A stretch of 64,000 nucleotides of DNA from NCBI RefSeq assembly GCF_017352375.1, contig NZ_JAFEVR010000008.1:248001-312000 (forward strand), given 5' to 3'. Positions 53,356 through 61,395 of this stretch are shown here, piece by piece (position 1 is the first letter of the stretch; the number at the start of each line of letters is the position of its first letter). Source of the DNA: Mycolicibacterium sp. S2-37. Lineage in GTDB: Bacteria > Actinomycetota > Actinomycetes > Mycobacteriales > Mycobacteriaceae. A model generated the notes under the pieces. The model worked only from the letters and a program-made list of their open reading frames with translations, was not told the origin of the DNA and made no database searches. A program made the translations under genes and the position numbers.

Positions 53356-54582
53356 TCAGGCGGCGCCGAACACCAGCGCCACGTTGTGCCCGCCGAGGCC
53401 GAACGAATTGCTCACCGCATAGCGATAGCTCGCCGACCGGGGGACGCCGGTGACGACGTCGAGGTCGATCTGCGGGTCGACCTCGGTCACGTTGAGCGTC
53501 GGCGGCACCACCCCGTCGCGCAGCGCCTGCACCGTCACCACGGCCTCGACCGCCCCCGCCGCCCCCAGCGAATGTCCCAGCGCCGCCTTCGGCGCGTACA
53601 CCGCAGGCGTGTGCGTGCCGAGGGCGCGGTGCAGTGCCCGCGCCTCGGCCAGATCGCCGCGTCTGGTTCCCGTGGCGTGCGCGTTGACCAGATCGATGTC
53701 CCCCGGCGTCAGACCGGCCAGCTCGATCGCATGCGCGACAGCCTCGCCCGCCGCCTCGCCGTCGGGGTCAGGGTAGAGCGGGTCGTAGGCGTCGGCGGTC
53801 ATTGCCACACCCAGCAGACGGCCCAGGATCGTGGCGCCACGGGCCCTGGCGTGCTCCTCGGTCTCCAGGAGCATCAGCGCGCCGCCCTCGCCGAACACCA
53901 TGCCGTCGCGGTGTGTGTCGAACGGACGGCAGGCGCGGGCCGGATCGTCATTGTGGGTTGACAGCATCTCCGCTTGCGTGAAAGCCCCGACCGGCACCGC
54001 CTCGATGACGGTCTCCACACCGCCGCAGATCGCCACGTCGGCCTCGCCGAGCACCAGGTGCTGCCAGGCATGCGCGATCGCCGCAGCGCCGGAGGCGTCG
54101 GCCATCACCGGTGAGATGACGCCCGCCTTGGCCATCCGGTCCAGGCCGACGGCGGCTGCAGGCGCGTTGGGCATGTACATCTGCACCGCCAGCGGTGACA
54201 CGGCACGCAGACCCTTGTTCTGCCAGTCGTCGTACTGCAGTGCGATGTCCTCGGTGGATCCCAGCGCCAGCCCGATCGACACCAGCAGCCGTCGCGGGTC
54301 GACCTCCGGTGACCCGGCGGCGACCCACAGCCGCCGGTTCAGCACGAGCGCCATCTTCTGCATGTACGAAAGTCGCCGCAGCTCAACACGACTGAGGTGG
54401 GCGTCGAAATTCTCGGTCAGCGCGCCACCGATGCGGACCGGCGAATCGAGTTCGTCGACGAACCACTTGTCCAGTGCGCGGATACCACTGCGGCAGGCGA
54501 GCAGCTCCCGCCAGGTGTCCTCCGCGTCCGAGGCCAGCGCGGTCGTCGACGCGACGGCGGTGACAACGACGTCGTCTCTCAC
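53356..54582 (-). CDS. Beta-ketoacyl-ACP synthase-like protein lacking the catalytic cysteine
   Basis: 408 residues with the thiolase fold of KasA/KasB/FabF. The two active-site His are kept (VNAHATGTRRGD and ALGHSLGAAGA), with the Lys in YAPKAALGH. The nucleophile is not: where KasA-type enzymes have SACSSG the sequence is MADASG, so Cys becomes Asp162 (codon GAC at 54099-54097). It should therefore not condense acyl chains; it may decarboxylate malonyl groups, act as a chain-length-factor-like partner of an active KAS, or bind acyl-ACP as a scaffold. It is 12 bases behind a Ser/Thr kinase gene on the same strand, so both are probably cotranscribed. Confidence 0.85.
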   Translation of the reverse strand: MRDDVVVTAVASTTALASDAEDTWRELLACRSGIRALDKWFVDELDSPVRIGGALTENFDAHLSRVELRRLSYMQKMALVLNRRLWVAAGSPEVDPRRLLVSIGLALGSTEDIALQYDDWQNKGLRAVSPLAVQMYMPNAPAAAVGLDRMAKAGVISPVMADASGAAAIAHAWQHLVLGEADVAICGGVETVIEAVPVGAFTQAEMLSTHNDDPARACRPFDTHRDGMVFGEGGALMLLETEEHARARGATILGRLLGVAMTADAYDPLYPDPDGEAAGEAVAHAIELAGLTPGDIDLVNAHATGTRRGDLAEARALHRALGTHTPAVYAPKAALGHSLGAAGAVEAVVTVQALRDGVVPPTLNVTEVDPQIDLDVVTGVPRSASYRYAVSNSFGLGGHNVALVFGAA

Positions 54583-54594
54583 TTCAGCTCCTGC

Positions 54595-56412
54595 TCAGCC
54601 CACCGCTCCGTTGATGAGGGGCTTGTCGATCATGCCCTTTTCGACCCCCCACATGGTGGCGATCGTCCGGTACTCCCCCGTCGCGATCAAGTGCTCCAGT
54701 GCCTGGCGCAGTGACTCGGCCAGACCCGAACCCTTTGCGACCGGCCACCCGTACGGCGCCGAGTCGAACACCTCGCCGGCCGGTTCCAGCACGCCGCCCG
54801 AGGTCTTGATCGCGAACCCGGTGACCGGCGAATCGGCCGACACCGCGTCCAGGTCACCCGCAATCAATGCCGCAGTCGCCTGGTCCTGTTCGGTGAACAC
54901 CACCTTCTGCAGCGGCGGTTGTCCCGCCGCGACACACGCCTCGCTCTTGGCCGGCAGCTCGACGGTGTCTTGGATGACGCTGTACGCCACGCCGACGCGG
55001 AGTCCGCAGGCGTTCGCCGGGTCGATCGATGAGCCGACGCGCTGCGCCCACAGCGTGCCCGCCTCGAAGTAGGTCACGAAGTCCACGAGCTCCTCACGCT
55101 CGCGGGTGTCGGTGATCGACGACATGCCCACCGTGAAGTCGCCCGACCGCACCGACGGAATCACGCTCTCGAACGCGGTCTCGCGGAACTCAGTGGTCAA
55201 CCCGAGGGTGCGCGACACCGCCTTCATCAGGTCGACGTCGAATCCGACGATCTCGCCGTAGGCGTCCCGGAATTCGTTGGGTGCGTAGGGCACGTTGACG
55301 CCGATCACCAGCCGGCCGGACTCGCGGATCTCCTCGGGCACCGATGCGGCGATGGCCGGCACTGCGCCCGGCGGCGTGACCGGCGTGGACGTCGCGGTGT
55401 CCTCGGCGACCACGACCTGACGTGGCGCGCGGGTGCGCTCCGGTCCGCTGCTGAACTGCCACGCCACTGACGCTGCGACCACCACGAGCACCACCCCGGC
55501 GCCCGCCACCGCAAACACCCGCCGGGAGAGCCGCCGTCGCGCAGGGACTTTCGCGCGGGGGGCGGAGTGCCGGCCGGAACGCACCGACAGCCGGACCGGG
55601 GCGGCCAGCGCCTGCCGGGCGGCGGCCGCCAACTCGGCTGCCGTTTGATAGCGCTTCTCCGGCTTCTTGGCCATGCCCTTGGCGATGACCTCGTCGAAGG
55701 CGGCGAGCTTCGGATCTTTGGCCGACGGGCGCGGGATCGGCTTGACCATATGGCCGGCCAGCTGCTGTTCGAGTGAATCCGCGGGATAGGGCCGCACGCC
55801 GGTCAGACATTCGTAGAGCACGCACGTCAGCGCGTAGATGTCCGAACGCGGGTCGATGGTGCCGCCGTTGAACCGCTCGGGCGCCATGTAGGCCAGCGTT
55901 CCCAGCGTGCTGCCCGCCGTGGTCATCGCGGGGTCGCCGGCGGTGCGGGCCAGCCCGAAGTCGATGAGGTACACGAAGTCACGGTCGGTGATGAGGATGT
56001 TCGACGGCTTGACGTCGCGGTGAATGAGCCCGGCGGCGTGCGCGGCGTCCAGCGCCGTCGCGACCTGTTCGATCACCTTGACCGCAAACGCCGGTAACAG
56101 CGCCCGGTCGGTGTCCTGCAGGATGGCGCCGAGATTTCGGCCCTCGATCAGCCGCATGTCGAGGTAGAGCCGACCGTCGATCTCTCCGTACCCGTGGATC
56201 GGCACCACGTGCGGATCCTGGACGCCTGCGGCCGCCTGCGATTCGCGCCGGAACCTTCGCTGAAAGGTCTCGTCCTGGGCCATGTGCGGAGGCAGGACCT
56301 TGACCGCGACCACCCGGTCGGTGTGGGTGTCGTAGGCCTGGTAGACCTCGCCCATTCCCCCGCGTCCTATCAGCTTCTGCAGCTGGTAGTGCCCGAATGG
56401 TGTCGCGTCCAC
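54595..56412 (-). CDS. Ser/Thr protein kinase fused to an extracellular solute-binding domain
   Basis: 605 residues from GTG 56412, chosen for GAGGAG at correct distance and for starting just before the kinase. Kinase domain (about 9-265): Gly loop LIGRGGMGEVYQAYD, Lys38, HRDVKPSNILI (131-141), DFG at 151-153, APERF. A basic linker and a single membrane helix (about 299-320) lead to an external family 3 solute-binding domain (about 366-596) with RLVIGVNVPYAPNEFRDAYG and GFDVDLMKAVSRTLGL, akin to amino-acid-binding proteins. Binding of a small molecule outside probably controls the kinase inside. All catalytic motifs are intact. Confidence 0.9.
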   Translation of the reverse strand: MDATPFGHYQLQKLIGRGGMGEVYQAYDTHTDRVVAVKVLPPHMAQDETFQRRFRRESQAAAGVQDPHVVPIHGYGEIDGRLYLDMRLIEGRNLGAILQDTDRALLPAFAVKVIEQVATALDAAHAAGLIHRDVKPSNILITDRDFVYLIDFGLARTAGDPAMTTAGSTLGTLAYMAPERFNGGTIDPRSDIYALTCVLYECLTGVRPYPADSLEQQLAGHMVKPIPRPSAKDPKLAAFDEVIAKGMAKKPEKRYQTAAELAAAARQALAAPVRLSVRSGRHSAPRAKVPARRRLSRRVFAVAGAGVVLVVVAASVAWQFSSGPERTRAPRQVVVAEDTATSTPVTPPGAVPAIAASVPEEIRESGRLVIGVNVPYAPNEFRDAYGEIVGFDVDLMKAVSRTLGLTTEFRETAFESVIPSVRSGDFTVGMSSITDTREREELVDFVTYFEAGTLWAQRVGSSIDPANACGLRVGVAYSVIQDTVELPAKSEACVAAGQPPLQKVVFTEQDQATAALIAGDLDAVSADSPVTGFAIKTSGGVLEPAGEVFDSAPYGWPVAKGSGLAESLRQALEHLIATGEYRTIATMWGVEKGMIDKPLINGAVG

Positions 56413-56547
56413 CGTTGTACTCCTCGGCAGCGGCCAGTCGGTGTGTCGAGGTGAAACTACAACATGTTTGCCGAATGCACGCACCACTCGACCGATGCGG
56501 CCCACTCGGGTGGCGAGCTCCTCATTACAGACGCAAAGATTCAAACC

Positions 56548-56663
56548 GTAGGGGAACCCCCGATTCCTCGTTCCGATCGCAAGATTGACACTTGCGACAA
56601 ATAATGTTCAGGGGGAACGGCCGGCCATGTGCCGGCCGAGACTGACACAGGGGGGAACGAAAG
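56548..56663 (+). promoter_or_regulatory. Upstream region of the MarR-like gene with GGGGAACCCCC dyad and hairpin
   Basis: GTAGGGGAACCCCCGATTCC at 56548-56567 is the first of three related dyads. It is followed by an AT-rich stretch (TTGACACTTGCGACAAATAA at 56585-56604) and by a perfect 8-bp hairpin at 56618-56638 (CGGCCGGC / GCCGGCCG, 5-base loop). Two similar GGGGGAACG boxes follow at 56611 and 56651; the second serves as ribosome site of the MarR-like gene. A short leader frame starts at ATG 56627. Confidence 0.5.
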
Positions 56664-57263
56664 GTGTCACAGCAGCTCGCAGACATCGAGATCGGCTTCG
56701 ACAGCAGTACTGACAGAGGTAGCGACTACAGATCCATGACCAGGTACGACCGTGCCAGATCCGGCGGACGAGTGCAGGTCACCACCAGCGGCCGCACGCC
56801 CAGCAGCATGCCGGGCCTCGACATCGCCGAGATGAAGTCCTGGCAGAACTACATCGACGCCGCGCTCCGGCTTCAGGCCAAGCTCAACCAGGAGCTGAAC
56901 GAGGGATACCGCCTCACCCTCGAAGACGTCCGCCTGCTGCACGAGCTCGACCGCTCGGAGACCGGTGCGGTGCGGATGGGCGAGCTCGCACAGACGCTGG
57001 TCTCCACGCCGAGCCGCATCAGTCGCCGTGTCGACCGCCTCGAAGCCAGGGACCTGGCCCACCGGGCGACCAGTGACCGCGACGGCCGCTTCGTTCTGGC
57101 CGAGATCACCGACGAGGGCCGCAAGGTGCTCGAGAAGGCGATGGCCACCTACAGCCAGGCGGTGCGGGACTGCTATCTGGCGCCGCTGTCCCGTCCGCAG
57201 GTCGCCGCGATGGCCGAGAACTGCCGGCGGATCAACGCCGCACTGGCCCCCGACGGCGGCTGA
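56664..57263 (+). CDS. MarR-family transcriptional regulator (first)
   Basis: 199 residues from GTG 56664 with a GGGGGGAA box upstream; ATG 56736 is an alternative. A polar N-terminal extension of about 50 residues precedes the winged-helix domain: LTLEDVRLLHELDRSETGAV near residue 90, RMGELAQTLVSTPSRISRRV as recognition-helix region, and TSDRDGRFVLAEITDEGRKV as the wing. It may control the following LuxR gene or the kinase operon that diverges from it across 250 bases. Its ligand is unknown. Confidence 0.85.
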   Translation: MSQQLADIEIGFDSSTDRGSDYRSMTRYDRARSGGRVQVTTSGRTPSSMPGLDIAEMKSWQNYIDAALRLQAKLNQELNEGYRLTLEDVRLLHELDRSETGAVRMGELAQTLVSTPSRISRRVDRLEARDLAHRATSDRDGRFVLAEITDEGRKVLEKAMATYSQAVRDCYLAPLSRPQVAAMAENCRRINAALAPDGG

Positions 57264-57319
57264 ATCGGTTTGACGGACTCGCTTATTTGCACGTTCGATC
57301 GCTCCGCACCGAGGGTGCC

Positions 57320-57350
57320 CGCTTGACATAGGGTGTGACCACGTCAAGCG
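57320..57350. promoter_or_regulatory. Perfect inverted repeat upstream of the second LAL regulator
   Basis: Perfect 8-bp arms, CGCTTGAC at 57320-57327 and GTCAAGCG at 57343-57350, are separated by 15 bases, giving a centre-to-centre distance of 23 bp, about two helical turns. TTGACA in the left arm could be a -35 element. This is a likely operator for the MarR-like regulator upstream or for the LuxR regulator downstream. Confidence 0.5.
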
Positions 57351-57410
57351 ATTCGCAGGTGTACCGGTGTCGCCGCGACAATCCCTTTGCCCATTTGCGA
57401 TCATTCGACG

Positions 57411-60155
57411 GTGGAGCCGCAGTCCAGCACGTCGACCGAGGAGTCGGCCGTCGCCGCGTTCCTCACCGAGACCGCGCTGGGCCCCACTGGGCTGGTCATC
57501 GAGGGCGAAGCCGGCATCGGGAAGACCCGGTTGTGGCTCACCGCACTGGACGAGGCTCGCGCGCGGGGTTACCGGGTGCTCTCGGCACGCGCCGGCCAGG
57601 CCGAGACGTCGCTGGCCTATGCCGTGGTCGCCGATCTCCTCGACGACGTCGACGCCGCCTCCACCGATCGCCTGCCGGCCGTCCAGCGCCTCGCGCTGGA
57701 TCGTGTGCTGCTGCGCGCGGACGTCGACGGACCCGATACCGACCAGCGGGTGGCCGCGGCGGCGGTGCTCAACACCATCGAAACGCTCTGCACGGACACC
57801 CCCGTCGTGCTGGCCGTCGACGACGTGCAGTGGCTCGACGCCGAAAGCCGGGAGGTCGTCGGTTTCGTCGCGCGGCGGCTGACCGGACGCGTCGGCGTCC
57901 TGATGACCGAGCGGACCGAAACCGGTTCCTACAGCACGGGCTGGTTGCAGCTCTCGCGCGGCGACCACCTGCGCCGCCACCGGGTCCCGCCCCTGACTCT
58001 GGGCGGTCTGCACGCGATGCTCTCCGAACGGCTGGGCCGCTCGTTTCCCCGGCCCACGCTGATCCGCATCGCGGAGACCTCCGGTGGCAATCCGCTCTAC
58101 GCGCTCGAACTCGCCCGCGCCATCAGCGAACACACCGAGGCCGGCGAGCCCACTCTGCCGGCCACCCTGGCCGACGTCGTGCGCCGGCACATCGAAGGAC
58201 TCGATGACACCGTGCGCGACGTACTGCTCGCGGCGTCGTGCGTGGCGGCGCCGACCGTCGACCTGATCGCGAACGTCACCGACCGGCCCCCGGACGGTGT
58301 CATCGAACTCATGGAGGTCGCCGAGGGCGAGGGCATCGTCGAGATCGACGGCTACCGCATCCGGTTCGCACACCCGCTGTTGGCCCGCGGCGTGTACTCC
58401 GAGGCGGGCCCGGCACGGCGTCGCCACATGCACCGGCGATTCGCCAACGTGATCGTGCAACCGGAGCTCAAGGCGCGCCATCTGGCGCTGGCGGCCACCA
58501 GTCAGGATGACGACACACTCGCCGCACTGGATGCCGCCGCCGAGGCCGCCCGCACGCGCGGCGCCCCTGCGGCCGCGGCCGAGCTGCTCGAGTTCGCCAT
58601 GCGGCTTGGCGGGGACACCGACCTGCGGCGCCTGCAGGCGGCCGCACACCACTTCACGGCAGGAGACAGCGAACGCGCCGACGCATTGCTGACCGTCACC
58701 GTGCCACGCATGCCCAGCGGTCCGCTGCGCGCCTTCGCGCTCATCCAGCTCGCCGGAATCGCCCTGGACAGCAACGGATTCGAAGAAGCGAAGCAACGGC
58801 TCGCCGAAGCGCTGGCCGACAGCGAGAGTGATGTCAATCTCCAGGTCTTCTGCCTCCTGTCACTTTCCCTGGCCCAGGGAAACTCCGGCGACCACGAGGA
58901 ATCGCTGGCCAACGCGGAACGGGCGGTGGTCCTCGCCGAACAGACCGCGCAGCCCCAGCTGATCAGCCAGGCGCTCACCGTGCGGGTGATGACTCGGTTC
59001 CTGCACGGATACGGAGTCGACGATGCGGATCTGAACCGGGCCCTGGAGCTCGAGGATGCCGACGCCGAAGTGCCACTGTCGCTTCGGGCACGAGCTGCCG
59101 CGTCGATGCTGATGGCGTGGACCGGCCGCCTCGACGAAGCGCGCGACGCCATGGAGGGGCTGGCGCGCTACTGCCTGGACCGCGGGGCCGACCGCGATCT
59201 GCTGGCCATCGCGAACCACAGTGCCGTGGCCGAACTGTGGGGCGGTCGTCTCGATGCGGCGGCCCGGCTCGCCGAAGACGCCGTCCAGCGCGCCGAACAA
59301 CTCGGCGGCGACCACATGCGTGTGGTGGCGGTAGGGCTGCGGGCCACCGTCAGCGCCTACGCCGGCCATGAGGAGGCGGCCCGCTCCGATATCGCGCTGG
59401 CACTCGAGTTGGCCGAACGCTGCGATACGACCACCCGGATGAAGTGGTGGGCGCAGGCGGCGCTCACGTTCCTCGAGGTGTCACTGGGCAACCATGCCGA
59501 GGCCGCGGCCGCGGTGGAACCCGCGCTGCAGGAGTACGCGAAGACACCCGGCAGCGAGATCGTCAGCGCCTGGTTCCTGCCCGATGCGGTCGAGGCCTTC
59601 GTGGCGGTCGGCCGCGTCGCCGACGCCGAGCCACTCGTTGCCGAACTCGAGACCAATGGCCGCCGGCTGGATCGGACGTGGATGCTCGCCGTCGGCGCAC
59701 GCTGCCGCGCCATCGTGCTGGCCGTCGAAGGCGACGTCGATGCCGCCGCCGCCGCGGCGTCGGAGGCGATCACCTTCCACGAGCAACTGGCGATGCCCTT
59801 CGAAAAGGCCCGCACTGCACTGCTCCTCGGACAACTGCAGCGCCGGCAGCGACGCAAGGAGGCCGCCGCCGCCACGCTGGGCGAGGCGCTGTCGGACTTC
59901 GAAGACATCGGCGCTCGCCTGTGGGCCCAAAGAGTGCGCGCCGAACTGGCCCGGGTGAACGTGCGCCCCACCCGCGATCAGGGCCTCACGCCGTCCGAAC
60001 AGCAGGTCGCCGAACTGGCTTCGGAAGGGATGAGCAACCGCGACATCGCCGCCACGTTGTTCATCAGCGTGAAAACCGTCGAGGCGAATCTGGGACGTGT
60101 GTACCGGAAACTCGGGGTCCGCGGCCGGGCCTCCCTGGGCCGCCACTTCGGCTGA
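57411..60155 (+). CDS. Large ATP-binding LuxR-family regulator (LAL type), second copy
   Basis: About 914 residues from GTG 57411; TTG 57387 is an alternative and no ribosome site is clear for either. Walker A is GEAGIGKTRLWL near residue 32, Walker B is VVLAVDDVQWLDAE near residue 128. A helical TPR-like middle follows (about 350-840), then a C-terminal helix-turn-helix: LTPSEQQVAELASEGMSNRD, then IAATLFISVKTVEANLGRVY. The N-terminus lacks the usual GRExE start of this family, so the true start may be shorter or the protein trimmed. It resembles the first copy only in plan. A possible target is the DUF4242-like gene just downstream. Confidence 0.87.
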   Translation: MEPQSSTSTEESAVAAFLTETALGPTGLVIEGEAGIGKTRLWLTALDEARARGYRVLSARAGQAETSLAYAVVADLLDDVDAASTDRLPAVQRLALDRVLLRADVDGPDTDQRVAAAAVLNTIETLCTDTPVVLAVDDVQWLDAESREVVGFVARRLTGRVGVLMTERTETGSYSTGWLQLSRGDHLRRHRVPPLTLGGLHAMLSERLGRSFPRPTLIRIAETSGGNPLYALELARAISEHTEAGEPTLPATLADVVRRHIEGLDDTVRDVLLAASCVAAPTVDLIANVTDRPPDGVIELMEVAEGEGIVEIDGYRIRFAHPLLARGVYSEAGPARRRHMHRRFANVIVQPELKARHLALAATSQDDDTLAALDAAAEAARTRGAPAAAAELLEFAMRLGGDTDLRRLQAAAHHFTAGDSERADALLTVTVPRMPSGPLRAFALIQLAGIALDSNGFEEAKQRLAEALADSESDVNLQVFCLLSLSLAQGNSGDHEESLANAERAVVLAEQTAQPQLISQALTVRVMTRFLHGYGVDDADLNRALELEDADAEVPLSLRARAAASMLMAWTGRLDEARDAMEGLARYCLDRGADRDLLAIANHSAVAELWGGRLDAAARLAEDAVQRAEQLGGDHMRVVAVGLRATVSAYAGHEEAARSDIALALELAERCDTTTRMKWWAQAALTFLEVSLGNHAEAAAAVEPALQEYAKTPGSEIVSAWFLPDAVEAFVAVGRVADAEPLVAELETNGRRLDRTWMLAVGARCRAIVLAVEGDVDAAAAAASEAITFHEQLAMPFEKARTALLLGQLQRRQRRKEAAAATLGEALSDFEDIGARLWAQRVRAELARVNVRPTRDQGLTPSEQQVAELASEGMSNRDIAATLFISVKTVEANLGRVYRKLGVRGRASLGRHFG

Positions 60156-60177
60156 CCGCCACGGCGGCCACCAAAAG

Positions 60178-60226
60178 TAGGGCAAACCCCAATTCGTCTC
60201 CGTCCACATCGCCCTAGCGTGGGGAT
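60178..60226 (+). promoter_or_regulatory. Probable leaderless promoter of the DUF4242-like gene with GGGCAAACCCC dyad
   Basis: GTAGGGCAAACCCCAATTC at 60178-60196 is a second copy of the dyad near 56550. TAGCGT at 60214-60219 is placed as a -10 element for a transcript starting at or near the ATG at 60227, and the dyad would then lie over or next to the -35 region, typical of activator-dependent promoters. Confidence 0.45.
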
Positions 60227-60532
60227 ATGCTCGCCGCCGACGCACCCTCGTCCTGCTGTCTGGCGGAGTGGTACCTACCCGATCTGACCGATGAGCTGAT
60301 CGACACCTATGTCTCCCGTTTGGAGACGGCATCAGCGGCCATGCGCGCCGAGGGCGTGGAGATCCAGCTGGTGCTGACCGTGGCCGTCCCCGGCGACGAG
60401 GTGCTCTACGGGGTGTTCGACGGCTGCGACCCGGACGATGTCGTGCGTACCTGCACACGCGCCGGGCTGGCCCCGGAACGCCTCAGCGGCAAGGTCGGCA
60501 CCCGCATCCTGCACGCGGGACAGGCGACGTAG
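60227..60532 (+). CDS. DUF4242-like small protein
   Basis: 101 residues from ATG 60227, possibly translated from a leaderless transcript. CLAEWYLPDLTDELIDTYVS at the start and EVLYGVFDGCDPDDVVRTCT near residue 57 fit a ferredoxin-like fold of the DUF4242 type (SCO4226-like, some bind nickel). CC at residues 10-11 and other Cys are unusual for the family and could bind metal. It follows the large LuxR regulator by 71 bases, with a dyad motif between them, suggesting it is a regulatory target. Confidence 0.6.
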   Translation: MLAADAPSSCCLAEWYLPDLTDELIDTYVSRLETASAAMRAEGVEIQLVLTVAVPGDEVLYGVFDGCDPDDVVRTCTRAGLAPERLSGKVGTRILHAGQAT

Positions 60533-60557
60533 GGGAAACCCCGATTCCTGCGTTCGC
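60531..60557 (+). promoter_or_regulatory. Third GGGGAAACCCC dyad
   Basis: GTAGGGGAAACCCCGATTCC starts over the last codon of the DUF4242-like gene. It shares GATTCCT and CGTTC with the copy at 56548. No protein gene follows on the plus strand for over 800 bases, except a possible 28-codon frame at 60616-60702, MQRACAETCGPPGGCG..., so it may drive a small RNA or peptide. Confidence 0.4.
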
Positions 60558-60670
60558 GTGGTGACGAACACTGGACGAGTTCTCAGCTCGGTGGAGCCTG
60601 CCCGATTCCGGGGGGATGCAGCGCGCGTGCGCTGAGACCTGTGGGCCGCCCGGGGGATGTGGCCCACAAC

Positions 60671-60708
60671 GCTTGTCTACCTGCCGACGGGGCGGCAGGT
60701 AGACAAGC
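60671..60708. terminator. Perfect 16-bp hairpin between convergent genes
   Basis: Arms GCTTGTCTACCTGCCG at 60671-60686 and CGGCAGGTAGACAAGC at 60693-60708 with a 6-base loop. It sits between the plus-strand DUF4242-like gene and the minus-strand MarR gene, which are convergent, so it is probably a two-way terminator. A second hairpin, GTGGGCC / GGCCCAC, lies just before it (about 60640-60666). Confidence 0.7.
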
Positions 60709-60752
60709 CGAACGCTCCGGGGCTGACCCTTTTCGCAGTGGTTTATGCATTG

Positions 60753-61262
60753 TCACTCTGACGACACTTTCCGCGGCTGAGCACCGCGGCTGCGTGAAGC
60801 CGCCGATCGTGGCGGCCTCGCCCGCATGTGGTCACGCGCCCGCGTCATGATCGCGCCGAGGGTTCGGACGTCGCGGTCGGAGAGCGAGTCGAACAGGAGC
60901 TCGCGTACCACCTCGACGTGACCGGGTAGGACCGTGGCCAGACGCGCGCGGCCGGCCTCGGTGATGTCGACGACTGTGGCGCGTTGGTCGGCCGTGCTGG
61001 CCTCCCGGGCGATGAGGCCCGCCTGCTCGAGCAGACCTGCCTGATGGGTCAAACCGCTCCGGCTGTACACCACGACGTCCGCGAGGTCGGTCATGGTGAG
61101 GGCCCGGTCCGCATCGGCAAGGTGGGCCAGGATCTCGAACTGCACGTAGCTCAGGTCGCCGTCAGCTTTGAGCTGTCGCTGCACCGCGTACTGCAGCAGG
61201 CTGACCGCCTCCATGAGCGAGAAGTACGTGGCCAGCTGTTCCGGGTCCAGAGAATCGGCCAT
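60753..61262 (-). CDS. MarR-family transcriptional regulator (second)
   Basis: 169 residues with the MarR fold: dimer helices at both ends, QFEILAHLADADRALTMTDL near residue 42, and VVYSRSGLTHQAGLLEQAGL as the recognition helix region. It is divergent from a quinone oxidoreductase gene across 133 bases with three palindromes of one type, the classic layout of a repressor that controls itself and a detoxification gene until an electrophile or phenol appears. The basic C-terminal tail (RSAASRSRGAQPRK) is extra. Confidence 0.9.
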   Translation of the reverse strand: MADSLDPEQLATYFSLMEAVSLLQYAVQRQLKADGDLSYVQFEILAHLADADRALTMTDLADVVVYSRSGLTHQAGLLEQAGLIAREASTADQRATVVDITEAGRARLATVLPGHVEVVRELLFDSLSDRDVRTLGAIMTRARDHMRARPPRSAASRSRGAQPRKVSSE

Positions 61263-61275
61263 GTCGCGATCCTAA

Positions 61276-61376
61276 TGCTTCGAGATCGAAGCAATGTGAC
61301 GGTCTTCACAGTTCGCCACGGAATCGCTTCGATGTCGAAGCATGTTCTTGGACTCAGATGCTTCGAAACCGAAGCA
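61276..61376. promoter_or_regulatory. Three palindromic operators, TGCTTCGA-type
   Basis: Three 18-bp dyads lie between the divergent MarR and oxidoreductase genes: TGCTTCGAGATCGAAGCA at 61276-61293 (perfect apart from the 2-base centre), CGCTTCGATGTCGAAGCA at 61325-61342, and TGCTTCGAAACCGAAGCA at 61359-61376. Centres are 49 and 34 bp apart. They are strong candidates for binding by the adjacent MarR protein; site 1 is nearest its own gene and site 3 is close to the oxidoreductase start. Confidence 0.8.
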
Positions 61377-61395
61377 ACTGACCGAGGAGAAGATC

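Noticed and set aside
56667..58796. Long minus-strand frame of about 700 codons across the first MarR and the second LAL genes
   Set aside because: It is antisense to two well-supported genes and its sequence is low-complexity Gly/Arg/Asp-rich with no motif; typical high-GC shadow frame.
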